Shown here: in pieces, positions 23,272 through 31,635 of the stretch
Position numbering within the stretch: the stretch's first letter is position 1
How the letters are laid out: each line of letters begins with the position of its first letter
From: an uncultured Pseudomonadota bacterium
GTDB taxonomy: Bacteria > Pseudomonadota > Alphaproteobacteria > RF32 > CAG-239
Assembly: GCA_902785935.1 (NCBI GenBank)
Contig: CADAAN010000002.1
Span: forward strand, 1 to 44,439
Length of the DNA stretch: 44,439 bases
Reading direction: 5' to 3'
Notes under the pieces: model-generated
What the model saw: the letters and a program-made list of their open reading frames with translations, nothing else
Database searches by the model: none
What the model was told of the DNA's origin: nothing
Program-made: the position numbers and the translations under genes

Positions 23272-24069
23272 TTGGATAAGATAATACATCGCATCAGCTT
23301 TATCATCAGTGCCGTTTTAATATATGTTTTCGGTGCCTATACCTATTTGACATACAAAGGGTTTGTGTATGAAAACGGCAGTTTTGTCTTGATTTCCGAT
23401 GCCAAAGCCGGTTTTTTTGATAATAAGGAAGCTTTTTTGGAACAAGAAGCGCCCTTTGCATCGGAAGTTGATCGAAAAACAGCCTTAAATTTGCCTGAAA
23501 ATCTGATTGCCGGCGATAAAGCCACACCGCTCATGATTTATGAATTTTCATCGCTCGGATGCACGCATTGTGCCGATTTTCACCTCAATATGCTCCCAAA
23601 ACTTGATAAAAATTATATCAAAGAAGGCAAACTCGGCGTGACTTTTGTGCATTTTCCGCTTGATAAACGCTCAATGCAGGCTGCAATGATTGCCGAATGT
23701 CTTGATGAAGAAAAAAGGGCTGATTTCATCAACCTCGTTTTTTCAAAGCAGCGTGAATGGGTTCTTGCAGCGGACGCTACAAATTATCTGACAAACTATG
23801 GTATTATGTCGGGTTTAAGCGTTGCCGATGTGGCACATTGTCTTAAAAATGATGATATCGCCAAAGAGATTATTTTTAATCGTCAAGAAGCGATTGATAA
23901 GCTTGCCATTCAGGGGACACCTGCCTTTTTGGTTGTGGGGGCGGATAAAAACGAAATTATTTACGGTGTTTCAAACATCAATGAACTCAAAGCCTATCTT
24001 GACAAACGCCTCAATGAGATTGAAGCTTTTCGCTTAAAACAAGATGCCCTTTTATCGGATGATAAGTAA
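23272..24069 (+). CDS. DsbA-family thiol:disulfide oxidoreductase
   Basis: Membrane-anchored periplasmic disulfide oxidoreductase, 265 residues. One N-terminal helix (about 8-24), then a thioredoxin fold with a CTHC active site in SSLGCTHCADFH and cis-Pro in IQGTPAFLV. The start is taken as TTG at 23272, 2 nt after the dciA-like stop and about 9 nt after AAGGAG. Another TTG at 23266 is too close to that site. It likely forms disulfides in exported proteins such as the Cys-rich 4282-4584 product (inference). SMC, often next to it, is absent. Confidence 0.85.
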   Translation: MDKIIHRISFIISAVLIYVFGAYTYLTYKGFVYENGSFVLISDAKAGFFDNKEAFLEQEAPFASEVDRKTALNLPENLIAGDKATPLMIYEFSSLGCTHCADFHLNMLPKLDKNYIKEGKLGVTFVHFPLDKRSMQAAMIAECLDEEKRADFINLVFSKQREWVLAADATNYLTNYGIMSGLSVADVAHCLKNDDIAKEIIFNRQEAIDKLAIQGTPAFLVVGADKNEIIYGVSNINELKAYLDKRLNEIEAFRLKQDALLSDDK

Positions 24070-24362
24070 TGAAAAAGCCGCAGGATATATCAGCTCTTGA
24101 TGAAAAAATAAAAGCTTTCAAAAAAAAGGAGCTCAAAAAAATCAAAGATACCGATTCGGCAATACGAAAATCAGATGCAATGACCGGTTTTCAGATGAGC
24201 ATTGATTTGATTTCAGGCGTTATTATCGGCGCAGCGATCGGGTATTTTTTAGATATTTTATTTTCCTCATGGCCTATTTTTTTGGCGACTTTAACCGTTT
24301 TAGGCGGATTTGCAGGTATTTTGAATATTTATAGATCCACAAAGCAGGAATTTAAGGACTAA
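24069..24362 (+). CDS. atpI: AtpI/AtpZ-like F0 assembly protein
   Basis: 97 residues: a charged Lys-rich N-terminus (1-40) and two membrane helices (about 47-63 and 68-88, with SGVIIGAAIGYFLD). This is the AtpI/AtpZ type, which assists c-ring assembly or cation supply. It overlaps the dsbA-like stop by one base and sits 4 bp before atpB, the expected place. Confidence 0.85.
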   Translation: MKKPQDISALDEKIKAFKKKELKKIKDTDSAIRKSDAMTGFQMSIDLISGVIIGAAIGYFLDILFSSWPIFLATLTVLGGFAGILNIYRSTKQEFKD

Positions 24363-24366
24363 AAAA

Positions 24367-25089
24367 GTGTCAAACCCGTTGGAACAATTTGAAATAAAAC
24401 CGATTATCCCGCTTGAAATACGCGGTTTTGATTTGTCTTTTTCAAATTCATCTCTGGCCATGGTGATTTCTGCAACAATGATTGTCCTTTTATTTGCAAT
24501 TTGTTTGAGAAAACGCGAGATTGTACCCAATTTATCACAATCCGTGCCCGAGGCGTTATATGAATTTATCTATAACCTTGTTAAGACAAATGTCGGCAAA
24601 GAAGGGCTTAAATACTTTTCGTTTATATTTTGCCTGTTTTTATTTGTGGCGTGCGGCAATGTTTTTGGTCTTTTTCCGTACAGTTTTACATTTACGTCGC
24701 ATATTGCCGCTGTCGGGGCTTTATCGCTTTTGGCGCTGTTTTTCAACATTTGCGTCGGAATAAAAAAGAAAAAAATCGGCTATTTGCGCACCTTTTTGCC
24801 CAAAGGGATTCCCTACGCTTTAGCGCCACTTGTTGTTCCGATTGAAGCCATATCGCTGCTTTCAAAGCCGTTCAGTTTAACCGTGCGTTTGGTTGCCAAT
24901 ATGACAGTCGGGCATATTATGCTCAAAATCCTCGGCGGATTTGTCGTGGCACTCGGGGTTTTAGGTATTATACCGCTCTTTTTCCAATCGCTTATTATTA
25001 TTTTTGAAATCTTTATTGCAGTTTTGCAGGCTTTTATATATACTGTGCTGAGCTGCATTTATTTAGGGGATGCTTTACGCAGCCATTAA
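24367..25089 (+). CDS. atpB: ATP synthase F0 subunit a
   Basis: Forms the proton half-channels against the c-ring. 240 residues, with five to six membrane helices. The essential Arg lies in FSLTVRLVANMTVGH (about residue 175). It starts at GTG 24367, 8 nt after AAGGA. NPLEQFEIKP is a typical alphaproteobacterial N-terminus. Confidence 0.95.
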   Translation: MSNPLEQFEIKPIIPLEIRGFDLSFSNSSLAMVISATMIVLLFAICLRKREIVPNLSQSVPEALYEFIYNLVKTNVGKEGLKYFSFIFCLFLFVACGNVFGLFPYSFTFTSHIAAVGALSLLALFFNICVGIKKKKIGYLRTFLPKGIPYALAPLVVPIEAISLLSKPFSLTVRLVANMTVGHIMLKILGGFVVALGVLGIIPLFFQSLIIIFEIFIAVLQAFIYTVLSCIYLGDALRSH

Positions 25090-25117
25090 CTTTAGTATTT
25101 TAAGAAAGGATAAAATT

Positions 25118-25339
25118 ATGGAACCGATAGCTTATATTTCTGCCGCAATTTGCGCCGTATCAATGGTTGTTGCCGCATGGGGTGTGACAAAACTCTGGAC
25201 AACAATGATCGAAACCGTCGGCCGCAACCCGCAGGTCAAAAAAGACGTGGATATTTACGGCTGGGCAGGCTTTGCCGCGATTGAGGCCATTGCGCTTTAT
25301 GCTTTGGTTGTGGCTCTTGTGATTTTGACCGGCAAATAA
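25118..25339 (+). CDS. atpE: ATP synthase F0 subunit c
   Basis: The proton-carrying rotor subunit. 73 residues from ATG 25118, with AAAGGA 8 nt upstream; an upstream in-frame ATG at 25070 overlaps atpB and is rejected. Two helices joined by the polar loop GRNPQ (36-40), with the ion-binding Glu56 in GFAAIEAIALYAL. No adjacent Ser/Thr of the sodium type, so proton coupling is expected. The glycine-rich packing motif of helix 1 is replaced by AICAVSMVVAAWG, which is unusual. Confidence 0.93.
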   Translation: MEPIAYISAAICAVSMVVAAWGVTKLWTTMIETVGRNPQVKKDVDIYGWAGFAAIEAIALYALVVALVILTGK

Positions 25340-25342
25340 AAG

Positions 25343-25807
25343 ATGCCTCAACTTGATTCTTCGACATTTATCTCGCAAATTTTTTGGCTTATCATCACAT
25401 TTTTAAGCCTGTGGTTTGTGATGGCTTGGATGATTATTCCAAAAATTGCCGAGATTGTCGAAGAACGCCGCACAAAAATCGAAGATGACGTGCAAAAAGC
25501 AGAGCGCATCAACCATCAGGCATTTGAAATTTTGCAAAAATATGAAAAAAAGATAGCAGAGGCCAAAGAAAATGCCGCTTTTCAAATTGAGCAAAGAAAA
25601 CAACAGCTTGAAGCCGAGACTGAGCTCAAAAAAGCGACATTGAAACATACTTTGGATGAAAAAATTGCTCAAAGCAGCTCTGTTTTGGCACACGAGCGTG
25701 CCGAAACCATCAAAGCTGTTGATGATGTTTCAGCACAGATTGCAGAATTGATTATTGCAAAACTTGATTTGCCCCAAACCCTTAAAAAGGACGAAAATCG
25801 TGCCTGA
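25343..25807 (+). CDS. atpF2: ATP synthase F0 subunit b'
   Basis: Peripheral stalk subunit, 154 residues: one N-terminal helix (about 12-32, FWLIITFLSLWFVMAWMII) then a long coiled coil (35-130). Starts 3 bp after atpE. Separate b' and b genes are typical of alphaproteobacteria and photosynthetic bacteria. Confidence 0.92.
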   Translation: MPQLDSSTFISQIFWLIITFLSLWFVMAWMIIPKIAEIVEERRTKIEDDVQKAERINHQAFEILQKYEKKIAEAKENAAFQIEQRKQQLEAETELKKATLKHTLDEKIAQSSSVLAHERAETIKAVDDVSAQIAELIIAKLDLPQTLKKDENRA

Positions 25808-26426
25808 AAGCCAAGACAATTTAACAGGATCGGATATCATTGACGGCGCACAAAATGCAGTTATTGATGCGGTCAACAACGTTTCGGAGATGATTGAAAA
25901 AACATCCGAACAAGGCCGTTTTTCGCAAATGCCCTCCCATGAGGCCTTTTATTTGTCTGCCGAATTTTGGGTCGGCATGGCTTTTGTGCTTGTGGTGATT
26001 TTTTTATCAAAACCGGTTTTTGGCGCCGTCAAAAAACTCTTAATTAAGCGACGCGATGCAATTGTGCAGGAACTTGATGAGGCGGCCGCCTTAAAATCAG
26101 ATGCTCAGGCTCTTCTCGCTCAATACGAACGCCGGTTTTTAAATGCTCAGGCAGAAGCTCTGAATATTATTGAAAAAACGCGGCATGATTTGGATGAATA
26201 TACAAAAGCTCAGCAACAATCTTTAGAAAAAGAACTTTATGACAAACAAAATCAAGTTCAAAAGCAGATTGATGCCGAAATTGAAAAAACGCGAAGTGAG
26301 CTTAAAGAGCACATCACGCAAAAAACGATTAAAATTGTTCAAAATCGCCTCAAAAATGAACTCAATTCAAAGCAGCAATCCAAATTGATTGATGCCTCTA
26401 TCAAAAATATTTTGCAAAAGATTTAA
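25800..26426 (+). CDS. atpF: ATP synthase F0 subunit b
   Basis: Second peripheral stalk subunit. 208 residues from GTG 25800, 8 nt after AAGGA and overlapping b' by 8 bp. An ATG at 25755 would overlap further and lacks this site. A longer than usual hydrophilic N-terminus (about 70 residues) precedes the membrane helix (about 60-80, FWVGMAFVLVVIFL) and the coiled coil (85-200). Last gene of the F0 cluster. F1 genes are not here, as is usual in this class. Confidence 0.9.
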   Translation: MPESQDNLTGSDIIDGAQNAVIDAVNNVSEMIEKTSEQGRFSQMPSHEAFYLSAEFWVGMAFVLVVIFLSKPVFGAVKKLLIKRRDAIVQELDEAAALKSDAQALLAQYERRFLNAQAEALNIIEKTRHDLDEYTKAQQQSLEKELYDKQNQVQKQIDAEIEKTRSELKEHITQKTIKIVQNRLKNELNSKQQSKLIDASIKNILQKI

Positions 26427-26447
26427 TCCGTGCAAAATGCCAATAAA

Positions 26448-26481
26448 AAAACTGCTTTGTTTTCAGTCTCAAAGCAGTTTT
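26448..26481. terminator. bidirectional terminator between atpF and alaS
   Basis: AAAACTGCTTTG / CAAAGCAGTTTT, 12-bp stem with A- and T-runs, 22 bp past atpF and 19 bp past the convergent alaS stop. Confidence 0.88.
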
Positions 26482-26499
26482 ACGTTTTTTTTATTGACA

Positions 26500-29130
26500 T
26501 CAAAGCATTGATTTGACTTTTTCAATCGCATCATTTAATTTTGACGGATCGGATCCGCCGGCCTGAGCCATATCGGGTCGACCGCCGCCACCATTGCCGC
26601 CGACAACACCGGCCGCCACCTTAACCAAATCAATCGCATTATATTTATCCGTCAAATCTTTCGTCACACCGACAACAACAGATGCTTTACCGTCTTTATC
26701 CGAGGCTAAAACAATCACACCGGAATGAATGGATTGCGCCACTTCATCCACAAAAGATTTAAGCTCTTTGGGGTGAGCGTCTTTCACGATTTTGCCCACA
26801 AATTTAACACCGCCTACGTCTTCAGCCTCATTTTTCGTAGCTGAAGCACCTGCAAGCATTGCTTTTTTCATTTCCAAAATCGTTTGCTCAAGCTTTTTCT
26901 TTTCTTCCATTAAATTATTAATGCGCCCTTCCAAATCATTGATGTTTGTTTTCAAAAGATTTGAAATATGGTGCAATTTATCTTCCAATCGGTGCTCAAA
27001 ATCTTCAGCCGCCGCACCGGTCACACATTCCAAACGTCTGATACCTGCACCGACCGCGCTTTCGGATAAAATATGGAAATACCCGATATCGCCCGTATCG
27101 CAAACATGCGTTCCGCCGCAAAGCTCTTCACTATAAACAAAGCCGTCTCTTTCCATCTTCACAACACGCACTTCATCACCGTATTTTTCGCCGAACAAAG
27201 CCATTGCGCCTGTCTTAAAGGCATCATCTTTATTCATCAAAACCGTATTGACGTGGTAATTTTGACGAATGGATAAATTCACCATATCTTCCACTTTGCG
27301 AATTTCATCAGGCGTGATTTGCTTGGGATGCGAGATATCAAAGCGCATTCTGTCCGCTGAAACGAGCGAACCTTTTTGTGCCACATGATCACCCAGAACC
27401 TCACGCAAAGCCCTGTGTACCAAGTGCGTCACCGAGTGGTTGGCACAAATCTTTTTGCGACGCACACCATCGACTTCAAATGAAGCAATATCGCCTGTTT
27501 GAACACGGCCTTTAACCATCTTGCATACGTGAACAAAAACATCATCAAGCTTTCGTTTGGCATCAATGACTTCAATTTCAAAATCTTTGCCCGTGATTTT
27601 ACCCGTATCGCCGACCTGACCGCCGCATTCGCCGTAAAAAGGCGTTTGATTTGCAATCAGGTAAAACTCACCGTCTTTAGCCTCTTGAACTTCAGCACCG
27701 TTTTGAACAAGCCCCGAAACAATGCAATCTGCTTTTAATGTCTTATACCCCAAAAAGTCTGTCGCACCCAATTTTTCTTTTAAATCAAACCAAACTCTTT
27801 CGGTGCCTTCATCACCCGAACCTGCCCAATTTTGGCGCGCAAGCTGTTTTTGCTCTTCCATCGCCTGATTAAAGCCGTCAACATCAACTTTGATATTTTT
27901 CAGCTTTAACGCATCTTCCGTCAAATCAAGCGGAAAACCATAAGTATCATAAAGCTTAAATGCCGTTTTGCCCGACAGCATACCGCCCGCAGTCATATTT
28001 TCCGTTTCGCAGTCCAAAAGCCTCATACCGGTTGAAAGTGTCTTGCCGAAACGAAGCTCTTCCGCTTTAACGGTTTCTCTGATTAAGGCCTCATAGCGAT
28101 AAAGTTCAGGATATGCCTCACCCATTTCGCGCTGAAGCGACGGCAAAAGCTTATACAAAAGCGGCTCATGGATGCCAAGCATATAAATATGACGCATAGC
28201 CCTCCTCATGATACGGCGCAACACATAGCCTCTGCCCTCGTTTGACGGCAAAACACCGTCTGCAATCAAAAATGCGGTCGAGCGCAAATGATCCGTAATC
28301 ACGTTATAAGACGAGGTCAAATTTTTGTTTTCTTTATCTGTGCCCGCAAGCTTGCACAAATCCGAAATTAAATTTTGAAACAAATCAATTTCATAGTTTG
28401 AATGCACACCCTGCAAAATTGCCGTGATGCGTTCAAGACCCATACCGGTATCAATGCATCGTTTTTTTAAGTTGATACGCTCGCCTGTCGGCAAATCTTC
28501 AAACTCATCAAAAACCAAATTCCAAATCTCAATCCAGCGGTCGCCGTCTTCTTCTTTTGTGCCCGGCAATCCGCCCCAAACTTCCGGTCCGTGATCATAA
28601 AAAATCTCGGAACAGTAGCCGCAAGGACCTGTATCACCCATCTGCCAAAAGTTGTCTTTTGTTGCAATACCGATAATTCTGTCATCGGGCAGACCCGAAA
28701 TCTTTTTCCACAAATTGCGTGCGACATCATCAGTATGAAAAACCGTCACGGCCAATTTATCTTTATCAATGCCGAATTCTTTGGTCACAACTTCCCATGC
28801 ATAAAGAATAGCCTCTTCTTTGAAATAATCGCCGAACGAAAAATTGCCGAGCATTTCAAAAAACGTATGGTGTCTTACATCATAACCGACGCTGTCCAAA
28901 TCATTGTGTTTGCCGCCGGCACGCACTGATTTTTGCGCAGTCGTGGCACGTGTATAAGGCCGTGTTTCGGCGCCCGTAAAAATATTTTTAAACTGCACCA
29001 TACCCGAGTTTGTAAACATCAAAGTCGGATCATTGTCCGGCACCAATGATGAAGATGGCACAACGGTATGTCCGTTTTTTTCAAAATAGTCCAAAAAAGT
29101 TTTTCTGATTTGTTTTAACGTCGCTGTCAT
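26500..29130 (-). CDS. alaS: alanine-tRNA ligase
   Basis: Charges tRNA-Ala and edits mischarged Ser/Gly. 876 residues, full length. Class II catalytic domain (start about FLDYFEKNGHTVVPSSSLVP; RAGGKHNDLDSVG; HHTFFEMLGNFSFGDYFK). The editing domain has HSVTHLVHRALRE and CGGTHVCDTG zinc/editing residues. A coiled coil leads to the C-Ala domain with GGNGGGGRPDMAQAGG. Own promoter upstream; it is convergent with atpF. Confidence 0.98.
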   Translation of the reverse strand: MTATLKQIRKTFLDYFEKNGHTVVPSSSLVPDNDPTLMFTNSGMVQFKNIFTGAETRPYTRATTAQKSVRAGGKHNDLDSVGYDVRHHTFFEMLGNFSFGDYFKEEAILYAWEVVTKEFGIDKDKLAVTVFHTDDVARNLWKKISGLPDDRIIGIATKDNFWQMGDTGPCGYCSEIFYDHGPEVWGGLPGTKEEDGDRWIEIWNLVFDEFEDLPTGERINLKKRCIDTGMGLERITAILQGVHSNYEIDLFQNLISDLCKLAGTDKENKNLTSSYNVITDHLRSTAFLIADGVLPSNEGRGYVLRRIMRRAMRHIYMLGIHEPLLYKLLPSLQREMGEAYPELYRYEALIRETVKAEELRFGKTLSTGMRLLDCETENMTAGGMLSGKTAFKLYDTYGFPLDLTEDALKLKNIKVDVDGFNQAMEEQKQLARQNWAGSGDEGTERVWFDLKEKLGATDFLGYKTLKADCIVSGLVQNGAEVQEAKDGEFYLIANQTPFYGECGGQVGDTGKITGKDFEIEVIDAKRKLDDVFVHVCKMVKGRVQTGDIASFEVDGVRRKKICANHSVTHLVHRALREVLGDHVAQKGSLVSADRMRFDISHPKQITPDEIRKVEDMVNLSIRQNYHVNTVLMNKDDAFKTGAMALFGEKYGDEVRVVKMERDGFVYSEELCGGTHVCDTGDIGYFHILSESAVGAGIRRLECVTGAAAEDFEHRLEDKLHHISNLLKTNINDLEGRINNLMEEKKKLEQTILEMKKAMLAGASATKNEAEDVGGVKFVGKIVKDAHPKELKSFVDEVAQSIHSGVIVLASDKDGKASVVVGVTKDLTDKYNAIDLVKVAAGVVGGNGGGGRPDMAQAGGSDPSKLNDAIEKVKSML

Positions 29131-29162
29131 TGTTTTTTTTCCAAAAAAGTTTATTTTCGCCT

Positions 29163-29191
29163 AAAATAGAGCAAACATGCGCGCATGTAAA
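29163..29191 (-). promoter_or_regulatory. alaS promoter with palindromic spacer
   Basis: Minus strand TTTACA (29186-29191), 17 bp, TATTTT (29163-29168). The spacer is almost filled by a perfect 14-bp palindrome, ACATGCGCGCATGT (29175-29188), in the position of a repressor operator. Confidence 0.5.
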
Positions 29192-29224
29192 GCAAATTTT
29201 TAAATCAAAAAGAAAAAAAATGAT

Positions 29225-29252
29225 AAAAAAAGAGGGCAACGCCCACTTTTTT
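29225..29252 (-). terminator. terminator of the second LRR gene
   Basis: GGGC / GCCC core hairpin extended by AAAAAAAG.. / ..CTTTTTT, overlapping the stop codon region of the LRR gene. Confidence 0.75.
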
Positions 29253-30141
29253 ATCTGTACCTGATTGATACGGTATTTGTTTTGCCACTCGCCTCCTCTG
29301 CCTCTTTTAATGTATAAATGCGCCTTAAAACATATTTCGGCAAATCATCAAAACTGTCATACGTTTTATCCCCGACTTTGATTTTTCCGTTGCTGTCTAT
29401 GGTATAAATTTTAAGTTTCTTCGGGTCAATTGCGCTGTCAGCCAAAAGCTCGGCACAACTCTTTGAGCCATGTCCGTCACCTTCTTTACAATAAACGTAT
29501 GTGGGCGTTTCTATAAATGCATTTAAACCGATGCTGCTGACATTATCCCCGATGATGATACTTTTCAGATTGTCACAGTTTCTGAAAGCATAATAACCTA
29601 TTGTTTCAACAGATTCCGGAATAATCAGAGTTTCAATGGCTGAACGGGCAAAAGCAAAACCGGCTAATTCTTTCACCCCTTCCGGTATGGTAATGCTTGT
29701 GATATTATTTGACCCGAAGGTATCATAACCTATTTTATTTAATCTTTGAGGCAAGACAACTTCTTTAACATGGCTTTTTTCCCGCTCACCTGAATCAACA
29801 TAAAAAGCACAATCTCCGACATTTTGTACACCTTCTGCCACAACAATTTTTTGAATTTGTTCAAAATGCCCTTCTTCATCACGCCATGGTGCTGTCGTAT
29901 AAAAACGTGAATAAACATCAGGATTTGTCTGCAACAAATCCCGTTTGTACGTGTAATTATTCATTACGGCTTCTTGTGTGTTATCTATCGGCTCAACCTT
30001 AAAAAGACCGTCATCATACAAAGTTGCCATACAATTTTGCCCACAGTCCCATTGCTCAACAATCGTGTTTGATATTTCCTCAGCGTGCAATTGAAATGCC
30101 AAAGCGAATAATGGTGCTATAATTAAAATATTTTTTTTCAT
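29251..30141 (-). CDS. secreted BspA-type leucine-rich repeat protein 2
   Basis: 296 residues: signal peptide (1-20, L-H-A), an N-terminal region with two Cys (WDCGQNCMATL), and about four BspA/LRR_5 repeats (about 105-205: VVLPQRLNKIG..TF, ITIPEGVKELAGFAF, LIIPESVETIGYYAF). A Cys-containing hairpin resembles that of LRR protein 1 (IYCTGD; VYCKEGD). The C-terminal RIYT..EA...GKTNT.SIRYR matches LRR protein 1. AAGGAGA site about 9 nt upstream. The terminator of the leader RNA ends about 33 bp before the ATG, with no room for a separate promoter. Confidence 0.8.
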   Translation of the reverse strand: MKKNILIIAPLFALAFQLHAEEISNTIVEQWDCGQNCMATLYDDGLFKVEPIDNTQEAVMNNYTYKRDLLQTNPDVYSRFYTTAPWRDEEGHFEQIQKIVVAEGVQNVGDCAFYVDSGEREKSHVKEVVLPQRLNKIGYDTFGSNNITSITIPEGVKELAGFAFARSAIETLIIPESVETIGYYAFRNCDNLKSIIIGDNVSSIGLNAFIETPTYVYCKEGDGHGSKSCAELLADSAIDPKKLKIYTIDSNGKIKVGDKTYDSFDDLPKYVLRRIYTLKEAEEASGKTNTVSIRYR

Positions 30142-30173
30142 GATGCTTTCTCCTTGTTGACGTTATATAAATT

Positions 30174-30393
30174 AAAAAGTCGCACCTTAAAGAGCGACGG
30201 GGAGTGCAAAAATCATATTAGAGGAAATGACTCCGAAAACCTTTAGAATAATCTTGTACATTCGTTATCGGCTCCCCGTTTACCATCCGGGGATAAAGGT
30301 TGTTTAAAACAAAAAACAACACCATAAAATTACAGTGTTATCCTCACTGCCTCTAATAAAAAGCTTTTGCAAAGCCCTGCACCTATCAGGTAC
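30174..30393 (-). ncRNA. structured leader RNA 2 upstream of LRR gene
   Basis: On the minus strand from the predicted start: a 6-bp hairpin (GTACCT / AGGTGC). Then closing stems TGCAAAA / TTTTGCA (30365-30371 with 30205-30211) and a perfect 9-bp TATTAGAGG / CCTCTAATA (30350-30358 with 30216-30224). Inside are hairpins CAGTG / CACTG (loop AGGATAA), GGTGTTGTTT / AAACAACC and CCCCG / CGGGG. The AGGATAA loop could pair with TTTATCC next to the last of these, competing with it. A terminator follows (GTCGC / GCGAC plus five T, 30174-30198). No match to RNase P, tmRNA, SRP or a riboswitch that I know. Confidence 0.55.
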
Positions 30394-30399
30394 ATTTTC

Positions 30400-30428
30400 A
30401 TCATGGCACAAATTTTATCCGTTGTCAA
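30400..30428 (-). promoter_or_regulatory. promoter of leader RNA 2
   Basis: Minus strand TTGACA (30423-30428), 17 bp, CATGAT (30400-30405). Downstream GATGAAAATGTA matches the corresponding stretch of leader 1. Confidence 0.65.
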
Positions 30429-30446
30429 ACAAAAAAAACGAAAATC

Positions 30447-30479
30447 AAAAAACCGCCCTTTATTTCAAAAGGCGGTTTT
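30447..30479 (-). terminator. terminator of the ffh-rplS operon
   Basis: AAAACCGCC / GGGCGGTTTTTT on the minus strand, about 22 bp past the rplS stop, directly before the leader RNA 2 promoter. Confidence 0.85.
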
Positions 30480-30501
30480 GATTGTATCAAAGCAAATCAG
30501 C

Positions 30502-30900
30502 TTATTTTTCTTCAACTTTCTTTTCAGCTGCTTTTGAAGCTGCCGTCAAATCATCCGCAATACGGGCTGATTTACCACGCAAAGCACGCAAGAAATAAAG
30601 TTTTGCACGGCGAACTTTACCGATACGTGCAACTTCAATCTTAGCCACATTCGGTGAATAAAGCGGAAATACACGTTCCACACCTTCACCGAAAGAGATT
30701 TTGCGAACCGTAAATGAAGAATTCAAACCATCGTTTTTACGTGCGATGCAAACACCTTCATAAATCTGAATACGTTCACGATCACCTTCTTTAACTTTGG
30801 TATGAACTTTCAAGGTATCGCCGGCTTTAAAATCCGGAAGGTTTTTACCCTCGGTGAGCTTTTCAATTTGCTCTTTTTCTTTCATTTTCAAAATATTCAT
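30502..30900 (-). CDS. rplS: 50S ribosomal protein L19
   Basis: Sits at the 30S-50S interface. 132 residues. [51 protein letters not shown] and [12 protein letters not shown] are the family signature. A short Ala/Lys/Glu tail is extra. AAAGG lies about 9 nt upstream. Last gene of ffh-rpsP-rimM-trmD-rplS. Confidence 0.97.
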   Translation of the reverse strand: MNILKMKEKEQIEKLTEGKNLPDFKAGDTLKVHTKVKEGDRERIQIYEGVCIARKNDGLNSSFTVRKISFGEGVERVFPLYSPNVAKIEVARIGKVRRAKLYFLRALRGKSARIADDLTAASKAAEKKVEEK

Positions 30901-30942
30901 TGGTTTTACCTTTTCAAATAAAAAATTTGTTATCTTATATAC

Positions 30943-31635
30943 CTAAACCTTTTTGAAATCAAGATATTTTTTCAAAAGATCAGGACGCTTTTTTTCGGTT
31001 ATCTTCAAAGACTGTTCCAAACGCCATTTTGCAACATTTGCATGATGCCCTGAAAGCAAAATATCCGGCACTTTCAACCCGTTCCACTCAATCGGGCGCG
31101 TATATTGCGGATATTCAAGCAAGCCGTTTTCAAAACTTTCCTGCAGTGATGATTCATCATTGCCCAAAACACCGTCAAGCAGCCTCACAACACCATCAAG
31201 CATGACCATTGCCGCCTGTTCACCGCCCGTTAAGATAAAATCACCGATACTGATTTCATCTGGCTGATAAGCCTCAAGAACACGCTCATCAACCCCTTCA
31301 AAACGATTGCAAATAATCGTCAATTCAGGCTCACGAGCCAGCTCATGCAACTTTGATTGCGTCAGGGGCTTGCCCTTCGGTGTCATATAAATCAGCTTGC
31401 CGCTTTTGAAATTGGCATCAATTGCCGCACCCAAAATATCGGCACGCATCACCATACCGGCACCGCCTCCGCACGGCGTATCATCAACACTGCCATACTT
31501 ATCGGTGGCATAATCCCTGATGTTGACGGTCTCAAGCGACCATTTGCCCTCACTAAGCGCTTTACCCGTGAGCGAAACACCCAAAAATCCGGGGAAAATA
31601 TCGGGATAAAGTGTCAAAATCTTAACTTTAAGCAT
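30943..31635 (-). CDS. trmD: tRNA (guanine-N1)-methyltransferase
   Basis: Makes m1G37 in tRNAs, preventing frameshifts. 230 residues from the ATG at 31635, which overlaps rimM by 8 bp with GAGG 6 nt upstream. Four codons upstream at 31647 is less likely. Trefoil-knot SAM site features: YMTPKGKPLTQ, CNRFEGVDERV, SIGDFILTGGEQAAMVMLD and GNDESSLQES. C-terminal LLSGHHANVAKWR. Confidence 0.97.
   Translation of the reverse strand: MLKVKILTLYPDIFPGFLGVSLTGKALSEGKWSLETVNIRDYATDKYGSVDDTPCGGGAGMVMRADILGAAIDANFKSGKLIYMTPKGKPLTQSKLHELAREPELTIICNRFEGVDERVLEAYQPDEISIGDFILTGGEQAAMVMLDGVVRLLDGVLGNDESSLQESFENGLLEYPQYTRPIEWNGLKVPDILLSGHHANVAKWRLEQSLKITEKKRPDLLKKYLDFKKV

Noticed and set aside
30174-30393. Possible tmRNA, because GCCGATAAC followed by a short frame resembles a tag start
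   Set aside because: The short frame ends in R-L-F rather than an Ala-Ala type tail, and no alanine acceptor half with CCA or G-U pair is present nearby.
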